Assembly: GCA_964638675.1 (NCBI GenBank)
Contig: CAZXAU010000001.1
Coordinates: forward strand, 213,550-277,549
Direction: 5' to 3'
DNA length: 64,000 nt
Origin: SIG714 sp964638675
GTDB lineage: Bacteria > Bacillota > Clostridia > Oscillospirales > CAG-272
Under the pieces are notes generated by a model. It was given only the letters and a program-made list of their open reading frames with translations. It did not search any database and was not told the origin of the DNA. Position 1 is the first letter of the stretch. Every line of letters begins with the position of its first letter. A program made the translations under genes and the position numbers. This document shows, in pieces, positions 43,886-53,787 of the stretch.

Positions 43886-46800
43886 ATGGGAAAAAGCTTT
43901 TTTGAGAGATTCGATAAATATGAACCGGAAAACAGCGAAATACGTGAAATTTTATCGGATGCATATGATATCAGTTCAAAATATATAGGTCCCCGTGAGC
44001 GGCATATGGTCGAGCTTACGCTTTCTTTTCCGTATACGGTGAAGAAGAAGATACTGTATACCGTAGAAGCCCAGATGGCAAAGGTTTACGGATTGAATCT
44101 TCTGAAAATTCTTGTAAAATACCCTGGGCTTTCGCTGACAAAGGAATATTTTCCCGAAATCATAACAGAGGCAGAAGAAACAGGAAATGTTTCAAAAGGC
44201 TTTTTCTCGGAATATACATATGAAATAAACGGCGACTGCATAGATATAGGTGTTCCTTTTGCTGAGGGCGGTGTGCGTCTTATGGAGTCTGCAAAAACAG
44301 AACAGCTTATTATGCTGATAATAAAAAGCGAATTCGATGAAAAATACACTGTAAGAATAAAACCGATGAAAACAAAAGAGGATTTTATCTCGGGGTATGA
44401 ATCAAAAAGAAATTCACAGCTTGAAAAATATGTTCCGCCGCATTCAGAACGTGACGACCATGTCAAAGCGAAAACAGATAGTCTGTCAAATAATGTAAAG
44501 AGCAACGTTGAAGCGGAAGATGAGAACAGAACCTTTGTAACTACTCTTTTTTCAGACAACAGCGATATAACATCCGATAAAGTGTCAATTCCGACTGATC
44601 GGATCGTGACGCTCGGTTATAAAAAATTTGACCTTTCATCTCCTGAGTTGCTCTGGAGCCGCAAAAAAGATGAAGAAGGAGACGATTTTGACGGCGAAAT
44701 TCCCGAATTTACTGCACTCAATCCATTATCGAAGCTTGATAAACCAAAATCCGTCACGGTTGCCGGCAGGGTCAATTCATATTCGGAATCACTTGTCTCA
44801 AGAGATACAAAGACCCTGTTTGTAATCGGAATAACCGACAATTCCGCTTCTGTAAACCTGAAGTTTACACTAGAAAACGAGAAAGCCGCACCCATTGTAA
44901 AGAAAATGAAATCAGTAACACGTGATATCAGGCGCGGAACATCGGTCGCACTTTCGATATACAATATATCTTTTCTTGTTGTCGGAAAGCTCCGTGAGGA
45001 CTACAGCGAAAAGAAAAAGAACGGTGTCGTGGAGCTTGAAGTATATCCGGATGAAATATACATAATTAAAGAAATCGAAAGAATGGATGATGCACCCGAA
45101 AAACGTGTCGAGCTTCATCTGCATACCAATCTTTCCACAATGGACGCACTGCCTTTCCCCGAGCTTGTCGTTGAAAAAGCAAAGCAATGGGGATGGGATG
45201 CGATCGGCGTTACCGATCACGGAAATGTTCAGGCATTCCCCATTATGATGGACAGTGCCAAAAAGGCAGGCATCAAGATGCTTTACGGTATGGAGGCATA
45301 CTTTGTCGATGATACAGCACGTGCTATATACGGAAAAAGCGGAAACTACAGTTTCCAGAATGATGAATTTATCGTTTTTGATATAGAGACCACAGGACTT
45401 TCGGCACGGAGCTGTGCAATCACCGAAATCGGTGCGGTCAGGGTAAAGAACGGTGAGGTTATTGAACGTTTCAATACATTTGCAGATCCCGAGTGTCACA
45501 TACCCGATGCGATCACACAGCTCACAGGTATAACCGATGAGATGGTGAAGGGAGCTCCCTCACAGCTTGAGGCTGTTTCAAAATTCCTGGAGTTTGCAGG
45601 CGATCGGATGCTTATTGCCCACAATGCAACATTCGACTGCGGATTCATTTCGGCTGTCTGTGAGAGAAATAAAATTCCTTTCACAAATACATATCTTGAT
45701 ACCGTTCCGCTTTCCAGGTATGCTAACCCCGAACTCAAAAAGCACAAGCTTGATTCGCTTGCGGATTATTTCGGACTTGGAGACTTCAATCATCACCGTG
45801 CGAGCGATGATGCCGAAATGCTCTCACTCATTTTTTTCAGAATGACCGAAAAACTGCGTTCCGAAGGCGTCCACACCACAGATGAAATGGTGCATGCAAT
45901 GGGCGAAAAGGCAAATCCGCTCAAGCTCAGAACCTACCATATGATCATCTATGTAAAGGATCTTGTGGGACTCAAAAATCTTTACAAGATAATATCAAGG
46001 AGCTATCTTGATTATTATTACCGCTCTCCCAGAATTCCGAAAACACTGCTCGACAGCCACAGGGACGGCCTTATAATCGGTTCTGCATGTGAAGCCGGAC
46101 AGCTATACCGGGCGATCCTTGACGGAAAATCAGATGATGAAACAGAGCAGATCGCTTCATACTACGACTATTTTGAAATTCAGCCTGTATGCAACAACCG
46201 TTTTCTGGTTGACAACGGGACTGTAGCGTCAGATGACGAACTCAGGGAAATAAACCGGAAAATTGTTGCACTCAGCGAAAAGATGGGAAAGCCGGTTGTT
46301 GCCACTTGCGATGTCCACTTTCTGAACAAAGAAGACGATATATACAGAAAAATATTGCAGGCAGGAATGAAGTATTCGGATTATGACCGTGATACTGGGC
46401 TGTATCTGCGTACAACAAGCGAAATGCTCGAGGAGTTTTCCTATCTCGGAGAAGAAAAAGCGTATGAGGTCGTTGTAAAAAATACCCGATATATAGCATC
46501 ACTCATTGAAAATATACGCCCGATACCTGAAGGAACCTTTACACCGAAAATGGACGGTGCAGAGGAAGAGCTTCAGAAACTTTGCTGGGACAGAGCACAT
46601 TCGATGTACGGTGATATATTGCCGCATCAGGTTGAAAACCGTCTGAAAAAGGAGCTTGAATCGATCATCAAACATGGGTTCGCCGTGCTCTACATTATTG
46701 CACAGCGGCTTGTCTGGTATTCCGAATCTCAGGGATATCTTGTCGGATCCCGTGGATCTGTCGGCTCGTCATTTGTCGCAACGATGGCAGGTATATCCGA

Positions 46801-48415
46801 GGTCAATCCTCTGCCGCCGCACTATCGATGCCCGAAGTGCCGATACAATGAATTCATAGAGGACGGAAGCTACGGAAGCGGATTTGATATGCCGACGAAA
46901 AGCTGTCCTGTATGCGGCGAACGTATGCTTCAGGACGGACATGATATTCCTTTTGAAACGTTTCTCGGCTTCTACGGCGATAAATCTCCTGATATAGACC
47001 TTAACTTTTCGGGTGATGTACAGGGAAGAGTGCATAAATACACAGAGGATCTTTTCGGCTCGGAAAACGTGTTCCGTGCAGGTACGCTTGGAACGCTTGC
47101 ATCAAAAACAGCCTACGGGTATGTTATGAAATATCTTGACGAAAAGAAGCTTAAGATGAACAAAGCCGAAGTACAGCGTCTTGTAAACGGATGTGTCGGA
47201 GTAAAGCGCACAACAGGTCAGCATCCCGGCGGAATAATCGTTGTTCCGAGAGAGTACGATGTTTACGATTTCACACCTGTACAGCATCCTGCCGACGATA
47301 CAAGCTCGGATATCATAACCACTCACTTCGCTTTTGTCTATCTTCATGATACGATACTCAAGCTTGATGAGCTTGGACACGATATTCCGACTAAGTACAA
47401 GTATCTCGAACAGTATACCGGACTCGATGTAATGACAGTCCCGATGAACGATAAGGATGTATATGAGCTTTTCCTTTCAAAAAAATCGCTGAATATAACG
47501 AGAGGTGATATAGATTGTCCGCTCGGAACATACGGACTTCCCGAATTCGGAACAAAATTCGTTATAGGAATGCTTGAGCAGTCAAAGCCGAAGAGCTTTG
47601 CCGATCTGCTTCAGATATCCGGGCTTTCTCACGGAACCGATGTATGGCTGGGAAATGCACAGGAGCTTATTCAGAATAATGTATGTACAATATCCGAGGT
47701 CGTCGGAACGCGTGACAGCATAATGCTGACACTGATAAGATACGGACTTGATAACGCAATGGCATTTAAAATTATGGAATCCGTGCGTAAGGGCAAGGGA
47801 CTTACCGATGAGTGGGAAAGTGAGATGAGAAATCATAATGTACCCGATTGGTATATCTCCTCCTGTAAAAAGATCAAATACATGTTCCCGAAAGCACATG
47901 CGGCGGCTTATGTCATGTCGGCCATACGATTGGGATGGTATAAGGTTCATAAGCCGCTCGAATTCTATGCCGCATATCTGTCGGTTGCCCCCGGAGGCTT
48001 TGATGCTTCGATAGTTTCAAGAGGAATCAACGGAGTAACGGCTGCAATGAAGGATATCGAGGAAAAGGTGAAAAACAAAACCGCTACGGCAAAGGACAAT
48101 GAATTGTATTCGACTTTACAGCTTGTTGAGGAAAGCCTTGTAAGAGGAATTGATTATCTTCCGATCGATCTGTATCATTCTCATTCCTTCAAGTTTATTC
48201 CGGAAAACGGAAAGATCAGAATGCCGTTCAATACTCTTGGAGGACTCGGAGACAGTGCGGCTGAGAAGATAATTGTTGCCAGAGAGCAAGGCGAATTCAC
48301 TTCAAAGCTCGAATTCAGAGAAAGAACAGGGCTTTCAAAAGCGGTGATGTCAACGCTTGAAAATGCCGGAGTGTTTGAGGGACTTTCTGAAACAAATCAG
48401 ATATCATTCTTCTGA
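43886..48415 (+). CDS. polC: DNA polymerase III alpha subunit, PolC type
   Basis: 1509 aa, full length for the Gram-positive replicase. Order: an N-terminal tau-binding region with a variable linker (about residues 180-225), an OB fold near 280-380, a PHP domain opening ELHLHTNLSTMDALPFPE near 408, the inserted DEDD proofreading exonuclease (FDIETTG near 498, then DTVPLSRYANPELKKHKLDS), a zinc module CPKC...CPVC near 980, and the polymerase palm PDIDLNFSGDVQGRVH near 1034. It synthesises DNA at the replication fork. AAGGG precedes the start. No frame break is seen across the 4.5 kb. Confidence 0.98.
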   Translation: MGKSFFERFDKYEPENSEIREILSDAYDISSKYIGPRERHMVELTLSFPYTVKKKILYTVEAQMAKVYGLNLLKILVKYPGLSLTKEYFPEIITEAEETGNVSKGFFSEYTYEINGDCIDIGVPFAEGGVRLMESAKTEQLIMLIIKSEFDEKYTVRIKPMKTKEDFISGYESKRNSQLEKYVPPHSERDDHVKAKTDSLSNNVKSNVEAEDENRTFVTTLFSDNSDITSDKVSIPTDRIVTLGYKKFDLSSPELLWSRKKDEEGDDFDGEIPEFTALNPLSKLDKPKSVTVAGRVNSYSESLVSRDTKTLFVIGITDNSASVNLKFTLENEKAAPIVKKMKSVTRDIRRGTSVALSIYNISFLVVGKLREDYSEKKKNGVVELEVYPDEIYIIKEIERMDDAPEKRVELHLHTNLSTMDALPFPELVVEKAKQWGWDAIGVTDHGNVQAFPIMMDSAKKAGIKMLYGMEAYFVDDTARAIYGKSGNYSFQNDEFIVFDIETTGLSARSCAITEIGAVRVKNGEVIERFNTFADPECHIPDAITQLTGITDEMVKGAPSQLEAVSKFLEFAGDRMLIAHNATFDCGFISAVCERNKIPFTNTYLDTVPLSRYANPELKKHKLDSLADYFGLGDFNHHRASDDAEMLSLIFFRMTEKLRSEGVHTTDEMVHAMGEKANPLKLRTYHMIIYVKDLVGLKNLYKIISRSYLDYYYRSPRIPKTLLDSHRDGLIIGSACEAGQLYRAILDGKSDDETEQIASYYDYFEIQPVCNNRFLVDNGTVASDDELREINRKIVALSEKMGKPVVATCDVHFLNKEDDIYRKILQAGMKYSDYDRDTGLYLRTTSEMLEEFSYLGEEKAYEVVVKNTRYIASLIENIRPIPEGTFTPKMDGAEEELQKLCWDRAHSMYGDILPHQVENRLKKELESIIKHGFAVLYIIAQRLVWYSESQGYLVGSRGSVGSSFVATMAGISEVNPLPPHYRCPKCRYNEFIEDGSYGSGFDMPTKSCPVCGERMLQDGHDIPFETFLGFYGDKSPDIDLNFSGDVQGRVHKYTEDLFGSENVFRAGTLGTLASKTAYGYVMKYLDEKKLKMNKAEVQRLVNGCVGVKRTTGQHPGGIIVVPREYDVYDFTPVQHPADDTSSDIITTHFAFVYLHDTILKLDELGHDIPTKYKYLEQYTGLDVMTVPMNDKDVYELFLSKKSLNITRGDIDCPLGTYGLPEFGTKFVIGMLEQSKPKSFADLLQISGLSHGTDVWLGNAQELIQNNVCTISEVVGTRDSIMLTLIRYGLDNAMAFKIMESVRKGKGLTDEWESEMRNHNVPDWYISSCKKIKYMFPKAHAAAYVMSAIRLGWYKVHKPLEFYAAYLSVAPGGFDASIVSRGINGVTAAMKDIEEKVKNKTATAKDNELYSTLQLVEESLVRGIDYLPIDLYHSHSFKFIPENGKIRMPFNTLGGLGDSAAEKIIVAREQGEFTSKLEFRERTGLSKAVMSTLENAGVFEGLSETNQISFF

Positions 48416-48549
48416 GATTATAGATTAATTGCCGACTTTTTACTGAAATGACGGTAAAGAAAGACCTGAGCGAAATGCAACTTTTCTACATGCGGGAACG
48501 CTTCTGAACTGATTTTCACACAAAAAAATAATTATTTACAAAATTGATA

Positions 48550-48578
48550 TTGACAATTGCAAAAAAATATAGTATACT
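48550..48578 (+). promoter_or_regulatory. Consensus promoter of the first orphan lipoprotein
   Basis: TTGACA (48550-48555), 17-bp spacer, TATACT (48573-48578). Together with the terminator at 50303 it defines a one-gene transcript. No palindromic operator is obvious next to it. Confidence 0.88.
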
Positions 48579-48624
48579 AACCGTAGCATTAAGCTAATTT
48601 GCCTAAATTAATTGGAGGTAATTT

Positions 48625-50199
48625 ATGAAAAAGGCATTAAGAATCGTATCAGTACTCCTTCTGATCGTCATGCTTGGTTCTACTTTGGTTGCTTGTAATA
48701 CCGATACACCCAAGACAACGGGCGCAAAACCCACAGCAGCTCAGACAGACGATAGTAGCAGTACTCTTCCCGCCAAGTTGAAAGAAGTTATTGATAAAGG
48801 CGGATTTGACGGTCAGGAAATCGGAATCGTTGTTTCCGGCGGTTCGGTTTCAACTCGTTCTATTTACGTTGACACAGAATCAGAGGACTTCGACGAAACA
48901 GACCCGATCAACATCGCTGTTGATCGCCGTAACAAAAAGGTTGAAGAAGAACTTAAAGTTAAGCTGAGAACATTTAAAACTCTCAGCGGTGGCGAACTTG
49001 TTAACCACATCAGAGAATACTTGAACAGCCCTGATAGTTATTATGATATTATCGGCGGTTATCAGTATTATGACCTCGGTCTCGGCTTCGGAGACAACTC
49101 CGGAACACTGGTCAACTACTCGAACATCGATGATGAAGACATGATCATCGACCTCAACGCAGATTATTGGGACAAAGACACATTTGAAACACTCGGATAT
49201 GATGGAGCAAACTTCTGGATTACTGGTGACCTTTCACAGACATGGATTTCTACAATGTTCGTTTCCTACGTAAACTCAAGACTTTGGAAAGAAAACATTT
49301 CTGAGATCAAGAAGTACACAGACGGCGAAGAGGATATTTACAAGGTAGTTAAGAGCGGCAAGTGGTCGATCGATCTCTGGCTTGAACTCAACGAGATCCT
49401 TTACCGTGACCTGAACCACAACGAAATAGTTGACGATGGCGACCAGGTCGGATTTGTCGGATTTGCAGCTACCTGCGGAATCAACGACGTAGTTGTTGAC
49501 GGAATGCTCGCAGGAAGCCATGTTACACTTTCAAAGATTTCAAACGGCACCCCTGTTATTTCCTATCCTAATAACGAATTCAAAAACTATGCAACAGCAA
49601 TGAAGAACCTTTATAACGGTTCTAAGTCGCTTCTTCTCCCCAGCTATGACAGTGATAGAATGACTATGCACATCTTCGCTGAAGGAAACGCTCTTATGAC
49701 TGTACATACTCTTGAACAGGCAGAGACATACCTCGGTGATATGGAAGACGACTATTATATCCTTCCTCCTCCGAAGTCCAATGTAAATCAGGATAATTAT
49801 TATACATCTTGCGGAGATACTGTAAACCAGTTCGGAATTCTGGCAAGAACAGAAAACCTTCAGGCAACTACAGCTACACTCGAAGCACTTGGATACTATT
49901 CAAAAGAATATGTAACTCCTAAGTACTTTGATGAAGCACTCAAGGGTAAATACACAAGAGGCGATGCAAAAGAAGCAGCTGAAATGATAGATTTCATCCG
50001 TAGCCGTATATACAGTGACTTTGTCATTGCATGGGGACGTGAAATCGGTGGCGGAGAATCTCCTTCTTGGTATTTCCGTAACAATATCGGTAAGTCAATT
50101 GACGGTAACCTTGTCACAAAGTCTAAGGCAGCTGCATGGTCAAAGCAGCTTGATAATTTGCTTGACAGTCTGTCGTTGAGCGGCGGTGTTGAATTATAA
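48625..50199 (+). CDS. Solute-binding-protein-like lipoprotein, orphan
   Basis: 524 aa. Signal peptide with lipobox LVAC; Cys24 would be lipidated, followed by a Thr/Ser-rich linker (to about residue 50). The remainder resembles extracellular family 1 solute-binding proteins of ABC importers: Type-2-like alternation, DRRNKKVEEELKVKLR near 90-105, WSIDLWLELNEIL, and a C-terminal WSKQLDNLLDSL. DLNHNEIVDDGD near residue 262 resembles a calcium-binding loop. No permease or ATPase gene lies nearby, so it either joins a distant importer or has another surface role. GGAGG precedes the start. Ligand unknown. Confidence 0.8.
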   Translation: MKKALRIVSVLLLIVMLGSTLVACNTDTPKTTGAKPTAAQTDDSSSTLPAKLKEVIDKGGFDGQEIGIVVSGGSVSTRSIYVDTESEDFDETDPINIAVDRRNKKVEEELKVKLRTFKTLSGGELVNHIREYLNSPDSYYDIIGGYQYYDLGLGFGDNSGTLVNYSNIDDEDMIIDLNADYWDKDTFETLGYDGANFWITGDLSQTWISTMFVSYVNSRLWKENISEIKKYTDGEEDIYKVVKSGKWSIDLWLELNEILYRDLNHNEIVDDGDQVGFVGFAATCGINDVVVDGMLAGSHVTLSKISNGTPVISYPNNEFKNYATAMKNLYNGSKSLLLPSYDSDRMTMHIFAEGNALMTVHTLEQAETYLGDMEDDYYILPPPKSNVNQDNYYTSCGDTVNQFGILARTENLQATTATLEALGYYSKEYVTPKYFDEALKGKYTRGDAKEAAEMIDFIRSRIYSDFVIAWGREIGGGESPSWYFRNNIGKSIDGNLVTKSKAAAWSKQLDNLLDSLSLSGGVEL

Positions 50200-50302
50200 T
50201 TGTTTCGATCGTTTGCAATTTTAACACGAAATAATTCAAATAACGTTATCTGACGGGAATCACTCCTGAATTTATTTCAGGACATGATTCATGCGGATAT
50301 AT

Positions 50303-50345
50303 GAAACCGTTCGATTCGTTTCGATTCGAACGGTTTCTTTTTTTT
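50303..50345 (+). terminator. Terminator after the first orphan lipoprotein
   Basis: A 12-bp stem GAAACCGTTCGA (50303-50314) with TCGAACGGTTTC (50326-50337), followed by eight T. A weaker CCTGAA/TTCAGG pairing lies upstream. The 462-bp gap to rplS also holds the rplS promoter and leader. Confidence 0.93.
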
Positions 50346-50532
50346 GTTGTAAAAAAGCATTGACTTTTTTATATGTCTCCGGGATAATTGAACTGTATAG
50401 TATAATTGATGAATTATTGATATGATCGGGTGAAAGTAAATCAATATTTGTGCAACTAAAATTCACAATATACAATTATCCATGCATTACCGGATGAAAA
50501 TCAAAAAAATCAGATAAAAATAAAAAAAACTA

Positions 50533-50561
50533 TTGCAATTTTAAAAATAATGTGATATCAT
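50533..50561 (+). promoter_or_regulatory. Promoter of rplS
   Basis: TTGCAA (50533-50538), 17-bp spacer, TATCAT (50556-50561). A start near 50568 gives a leader of about 94 nt. Confidence 0.7.
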
Positions 50562-50604
50562 ACTAAGGTATACGGCATGGGTGTACTGTGTCTATTCAAT
50601 AAAA

Positions 50605-50650
50605 GGACAATCCTCTGCAATGCTCTGCATGAATGTCCGGATTATAGAGG
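50605..50650 (+). promoter_or_regulatory. Candidate L19 leader RNA before rplS
   Basis: GGACA (50605-50609) can pair with TGTCC (50634-50638) around an ATGC-TCT-GCAT hairpin (50620-50630). As an alternative, AATCC/GGATT and CCTCT (50612-50616) / AGAGG (50646-50650) can form, the latter hiding the Shine-Dalgarno GAGGAGGG. Firmicutes rplS genes often have an autoregulatory L19 leader; a match to that family is inferred from position and folding only. Confidence 0.45.
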
Positions 50651-50661
50651 AGGGCCTATTT

Positions 50662-51003
50662 ATGGATTTAATTCAGGCTTTTACAAGTGAGCAGCTGAAA
50701 AGCGATATGCCGGTTTTCAGCATAGGTGATACCGTTAAGGTTCACAACAGAATCAAAGAAGGTGCCAAGGAAAGAATACAGATATTCGAAGGCACTGTCA
50801 TCGCTCGCCGCGGTGCGGGTATTTCCGCTACATTTACAGTGAGAAGAATTTCTTACGGTATAGGAACTGAAAAGACATTCCTTATACATTCTCCGAATGT
50901 TGCAAAGGTAGAGGTCGTCAGAAGCGGTAAAGTCAGAAGAGCTAAACTTTACTATCTCCGTGAGAGAACCGGTAAGAGTGCTAAGCTCAAAGAAAAGATG
51001 TAA
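50662..51003 (+). CDS. rplS: Ribosomal protein L19 (bL19)
   Basis: 113 aa. The core FSIGDTVKVHNRIKEGAKERIQIFEGTVIARRG, FTVRRISYGIGTEKTFLIHSP and GKVRRAKLYYLRERTGKSAKLKE are standard. It sits at the 30S-50S interface. The ATG at 50662 follows GAGGAGGG; the longer frame back to 50581 is leader sequence. It forms a pair with rpmE, 24 bp downstream. Confidence 0.97.
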   Translation: MDLIQAFTSEQLKSDMPVFSIGDTVKVHNRIKEGAKERIQIFEGTVIARRGAGISATFTVRRISYGIGTEKTFLIHSPNVAKVEVVRSGKVRRAKLYYLRERTGKSAKLKEKM

Positions 51004-51027
51004 TCTTAAAGAAAGAGGTGCGTTAAA

Positions 51028-51234
51028 ATGAAACAGGGAATTCATCCTAAGTACGAAACAGCAACTATCAGATGTGCTTGCGGATCTGAGGTTGTTACAC
51101 GTTCAACAAAGGGCGATATGAGCGTTGAAATCTGCGCAAAGTGCCATCCTTTCTTTACCGGAAAGCAGAAGTTTGTTGATGCAGGCGGACGTGTCGATAA
51201 GTTCAACAAGCGTCTTGAGGCTGTAAAGAAATAA
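51028..51234 (+). CDS. rpmE: Ribosomal protein L31 (bL31), zinc-binding form
   Basis: 68 aa. MKQGIHPKY start, IRCACGS and the ICAKCHPFFTGKQKFVDAGGRVDKF block. The CxC and CxxC pairs mark the zinc-binding C+ form rather than the zinc-free type used under zinc limitation. AAAGAGGTG precedes the start. A weak AGACT/AGTCT pairing with T runs follows near 51270-51310, but it is too poor to call a terminator. Confidence 0.97.
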   Translation: MKQGIHPKYETATIRCACGSEVVTRSTKGDMSVEICAKCHPFFTGKQKFVDAGGRVDKFNKRLEAVKK

Positions 51235-51409
51235 TTTGCAGTTAAACTGAAGGTGTAACATTAAGGGGCTGTTAAAAGACTCAATCGGGTTTTTTGCAGT
51301 CTCTTTTTGCTGTCTTCTTTATTGACTGAAAAGAACGCATTGAAGCAGGCTCGTATTTTTGAGTAGTTTATCGGATACATAGTTAATCGTTGAAAAAGGG
51401 GTGATTATT

Positions 51410-52750
51410 ATGGAAAAAATATTTGATACCAACAGCTTTACAGAAAGAAAGCCGCAGGCTGTGCTCGTTTCGCTTTTGATCAAAGGTGAAGATGAAGCTC
51501 AGTATATGGCATCGCTTGAGGAGCTTAAGCGTCTTCTTGATACAGCAGGCGGAGAATGCTTTGCTGTTATGACTCAGTCAAAAGATTGCCCGGATAAAGC
51601 TACGTATATAGGAAGCGGAAAGCTTGATGAGCTCAGGACATTGTGTATTACAGGCGGATGTGAGCTTGTTGTATTTGACAGCGAACTGACACCATCGCAG
51701 ATCAGAAATATAGAAAAAGCTCTCGAATGCAGTGAGCTTGAAGAAATAACGGTAATTGACCGTTCGATGCTTATTCTTGATATTTTTGCCCTCCATGCAC
51801 TTACCGGGGAAGGAAAAGCACAGGTTGAGCTTGCACAGCTCAAGTATACAGCTCCCCGACTTGTCGGCAAAGGCAAGTCTATGTCACGTTTAGGTGGTGG
51901 AATAGGAACACGCGGACCGGGAGAGAGCAAGCTGGAGAGTGACAGACGTCATCTTCAGCGCAGGATGGCGGCACTTGAAAACGAGATAGCTCAGATGGCG
52001 AAAAACCGTGAAGTACAAAGAAAAAAGCGTGATTCATCATTTGTTGCAAAGGTTGCAATAGCAGGATATACAAATGCAGGAAAATCTACACTTTTAAACT
52101 ATCTGACCGGTGCAGGGATCCTTGCCGAGGACAAACTTTTTGCAACCCTTGATCCGACTACAAGAAAATTCACTCTACCGTCGGGAAATGAGATGCTTCT
52201 GACCGATACTGTCGGTTTCATAAGAAATCTTCCAACGCACCTTATCAAAGCTTTTCATTCCACTCTTGATGAAGTAAAATATTCGGACGCATTGATAGTT
52301 CTTATAGATTCATCCGACTCTGAATCCGATTCACAGTTGAGCGTCACGCATGAGTTGCTTGCTCAGCTCGGAGCAGGCGACAAGCCGATAATTTATGCAA
52401 TGAATAAATGTGACTGCGTTGAAAGTTTCGTTCTTCCCCCGATAAGCGGAGAAGAAATGAAAAATATAGTCATGATTTCGGCTAAAACAGGTGAAGGAAT
52501 TGATTCGTTGATTGAAAAGCTTGAGGTAATTGCGGCAAGCGGAAGAAAAAGAGTTGATATTTTTTTGCCGAATTCCAGACTCGGATTTCTTGATATGATA
52601 TATAAAAATGGTTCTGATATAACGGTTGAGTATACTGCAAGCGGAGCAGAAATTTCGGCAGTGCTTGATCTTTGCAGTATCGGAAGGCTTAAAGAATTTA
52701 TATCAGGCAGTGAGGAGAATGAAGAGAACGACGATTCGTTTGATGAATAA
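51410..52750 (+). CDS. hflX: Ribosome-associated GTPase HflX
   Basis: 446 aa. The N-terminal HflX domain has YIGSGKLDEL and VIDRSMLILDIFALHALTGEGKAQVELAQL, then the GxGxxG-type SRLGGGIGTRGPGESKLESDRR helical linker. The GTPase has G1 GYTNAGKST, G3 DTVGFIRNLP, G4 NKCD and an SAKTGEG G5. It splits stalled 70S ribosomes, notably in heat stress. The start at 51410 follows AAGGGG; a GTG at 51401 overlaps that site. It is preceded by a 175-bp gap without an obvious promoter. Confidence 0.95.
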   Translation: MEKIFDTNSFTERKPQAVLVSLLIKGEDEAQYMASLEELKRLLDTAGGECFAVMTQSKDCPDKATYIGSGKLDELRTLCITGGCELVVFDSELTPSQIRNIEKALECSELEEITVIDRSMLILDIFALHALTGEGKAQVELAQLKYTAPRLVGKGKSMSRLGGGIGTRGPGESKLESDRRHLQRRMAALENEIAQMAKNREVQRKKRDSSFVAKVAIAGYTNAGKSTLLNYLTGAGILAEDKLFATLDPTTRKFTLPSGNEMLLTDTVGFIRNLPTHLIKAFHSTLDEVKYSDALIVLIDSSDSESDSQLSVTHELLAQLGAGDKPIIYAMNKCDCVESFVLPPISGEEMKNIVMISAKTGEGIDSLIEKLEVIAASGRKRVDIFLPNSRLGFLDMIYKNGSDITVEYTASGAEISAVLDLCSIGRLKEFISGSEENEENDDSFDE

Positions 52751-52808
52751 AAGATAAAAAATAAGTAAAGAAAAACAATTCTGTGAAGTGTTGTATTGGA
52801 GGGCAAAA

Positions 52809-53435
52809 ATGTCAGAAAAAAGCTATTTTTCTATAAAAAAAGAAGCATTTGGTGAATACTCCGAGAAAAAATCGCTCTTCATTTCAAGCGTTTGTCCCGT
52901 GCATTCCCGTGAAGAGGCACTGAATTATATTTCATGCGTCAAGAAGAAGTATTCGGATGCACGTCATAATGCCTTCGCATATGTGACGAGAAATGATAAT
53001 TCATCAGGCTATTCGGATGACGGAGAGCCTTCTGGTACAGCGGGAATTCCTGTTTTCGATATGATAGGGAAAAGAAAGCTTACCGATATTGTCGTTGTAG
53101 TGACGAGATATTTTGGAGGAATCCTGCTCGGGACGGGAGGACTTGTCAGAGCTTATACCCAGTCTGCTCTTAACGGCATTGAAAAGGCCGGCATTGCCGA
53201 ATTCAGACCTTTTTCGAAATACAGACTTTGCTGTGATTATTCTGACTACGGCAGATTTTGCTTTGAATTCGATAAATGCGAAAAAAAAATATTATCGAGC
53301 GATTTCGGTACACAGATCAGCCTGGAGTATCTGATCCTGAGCGAGCAGGCTACAACTTTCAACGCAAGAATTTGCGAGCAGACGGGGGGCAGATTGATTC
53401 CCGAGTATATCTGTGAAGTATATGACAGCAATTGA
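52809..53435 (+). CDS. YigZ/IMPACT family protein (UPF0029)
   Basis: 208 aa. The family signature SGYSDDGEPSGTAGIPV and VVVTRYFGGILLGTGGLVRAYTQSA is complete, and a C-terminal DUF1949-like region follows. Homologues are related to eukaryotic IMPACT; the bacterial activity is not settled. Start at 52809 with TTGGAGGG 6 nt upstream. A 58-bp A-rich gap separates it from hflX. The downstream 352 bp hold only hairpin repeats. Confidence 0.93.
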   Translation: MSEKSYFSIKKEAFGEYSEKKSLFISSVCPVHSREEALNYISCVKKKYSDARHNAFAYVTRNDNSSGYSDDGEPSGTAGIPVFDMIGKRKLTDIVVVVTRYFGGILLGTGGLVRAYTQSALNGIEKAGIAEFRPFSKYRLCCDYSDYGRFCFEFDKCEKKILSSDFGTQISLEYLILSEQATTFNARICEQTGGRLIPEYICEVYDSN

Positions 53436-53495
53436 AGGGGAATTTCGGAGGAGACACAAAGCCTGAAATATTGAAAATCGGTTACATTTTACCAA

Positions 53496-53525
53496 AGTAG
53501 GGCGGGGGCTTGCTCCCGCCCTACT
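53496..53525. repeat. Long GC-rich inverted repeat after the YigZ-family gene
   Basis: AGTAGGGCGGG (53496-53506) and CCCGCCCTACT (53515-53525), an 11-bp perfect stem with an 8-nt loop, GC-rich in an A/T-rich gap. No T tract follows. It looks like a REP- or MITE-like palindrome, or a stand-alone hairpin. It lies in the 352-bp gap 53436-53787, otherwise without a gene. Confidence 0.7.
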
Positions 53526-53647
53526 GCGATAGTGGTATTGATTTTATGATGCCATGATGAGACATCCCCTTTGACATTGTTTTTTGTTTCACTTACATGA
53601 AAACTATTCAAAATATGTTAATGTTGTGAAGTATCAACGTGGGGTTA

Positions 53648-53661
53648 GGGGCAAAACCCCC
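53648..53661 (+). other. G-rich/C-rich hairpin before dgt
   Basis: GGGG-CAAAA-CCCC(C) followed by GATTTTATC. It could be a weak bidirectional terminator for the YigZ-family gene. No good promoter for dgt is recognised between here and 53788. Confidence 0.35.
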
Positions 53662-53787
53662 GATTTTATCTTACTTTCAGTGACTATATTCTTTAATGAT
53701 AAAAAATAAAAAAGTATTTTTCATTTTTTTTGCGTATATTATATTGTAGAAGAATAATCGAAATATGACGAACGGAGATTATTATAA

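Noticed and set aside
51240..51320. Terminator after rpmE
   Set aside because: Only a 5-bp pairing with a large loop next to T runs; too weak to list.
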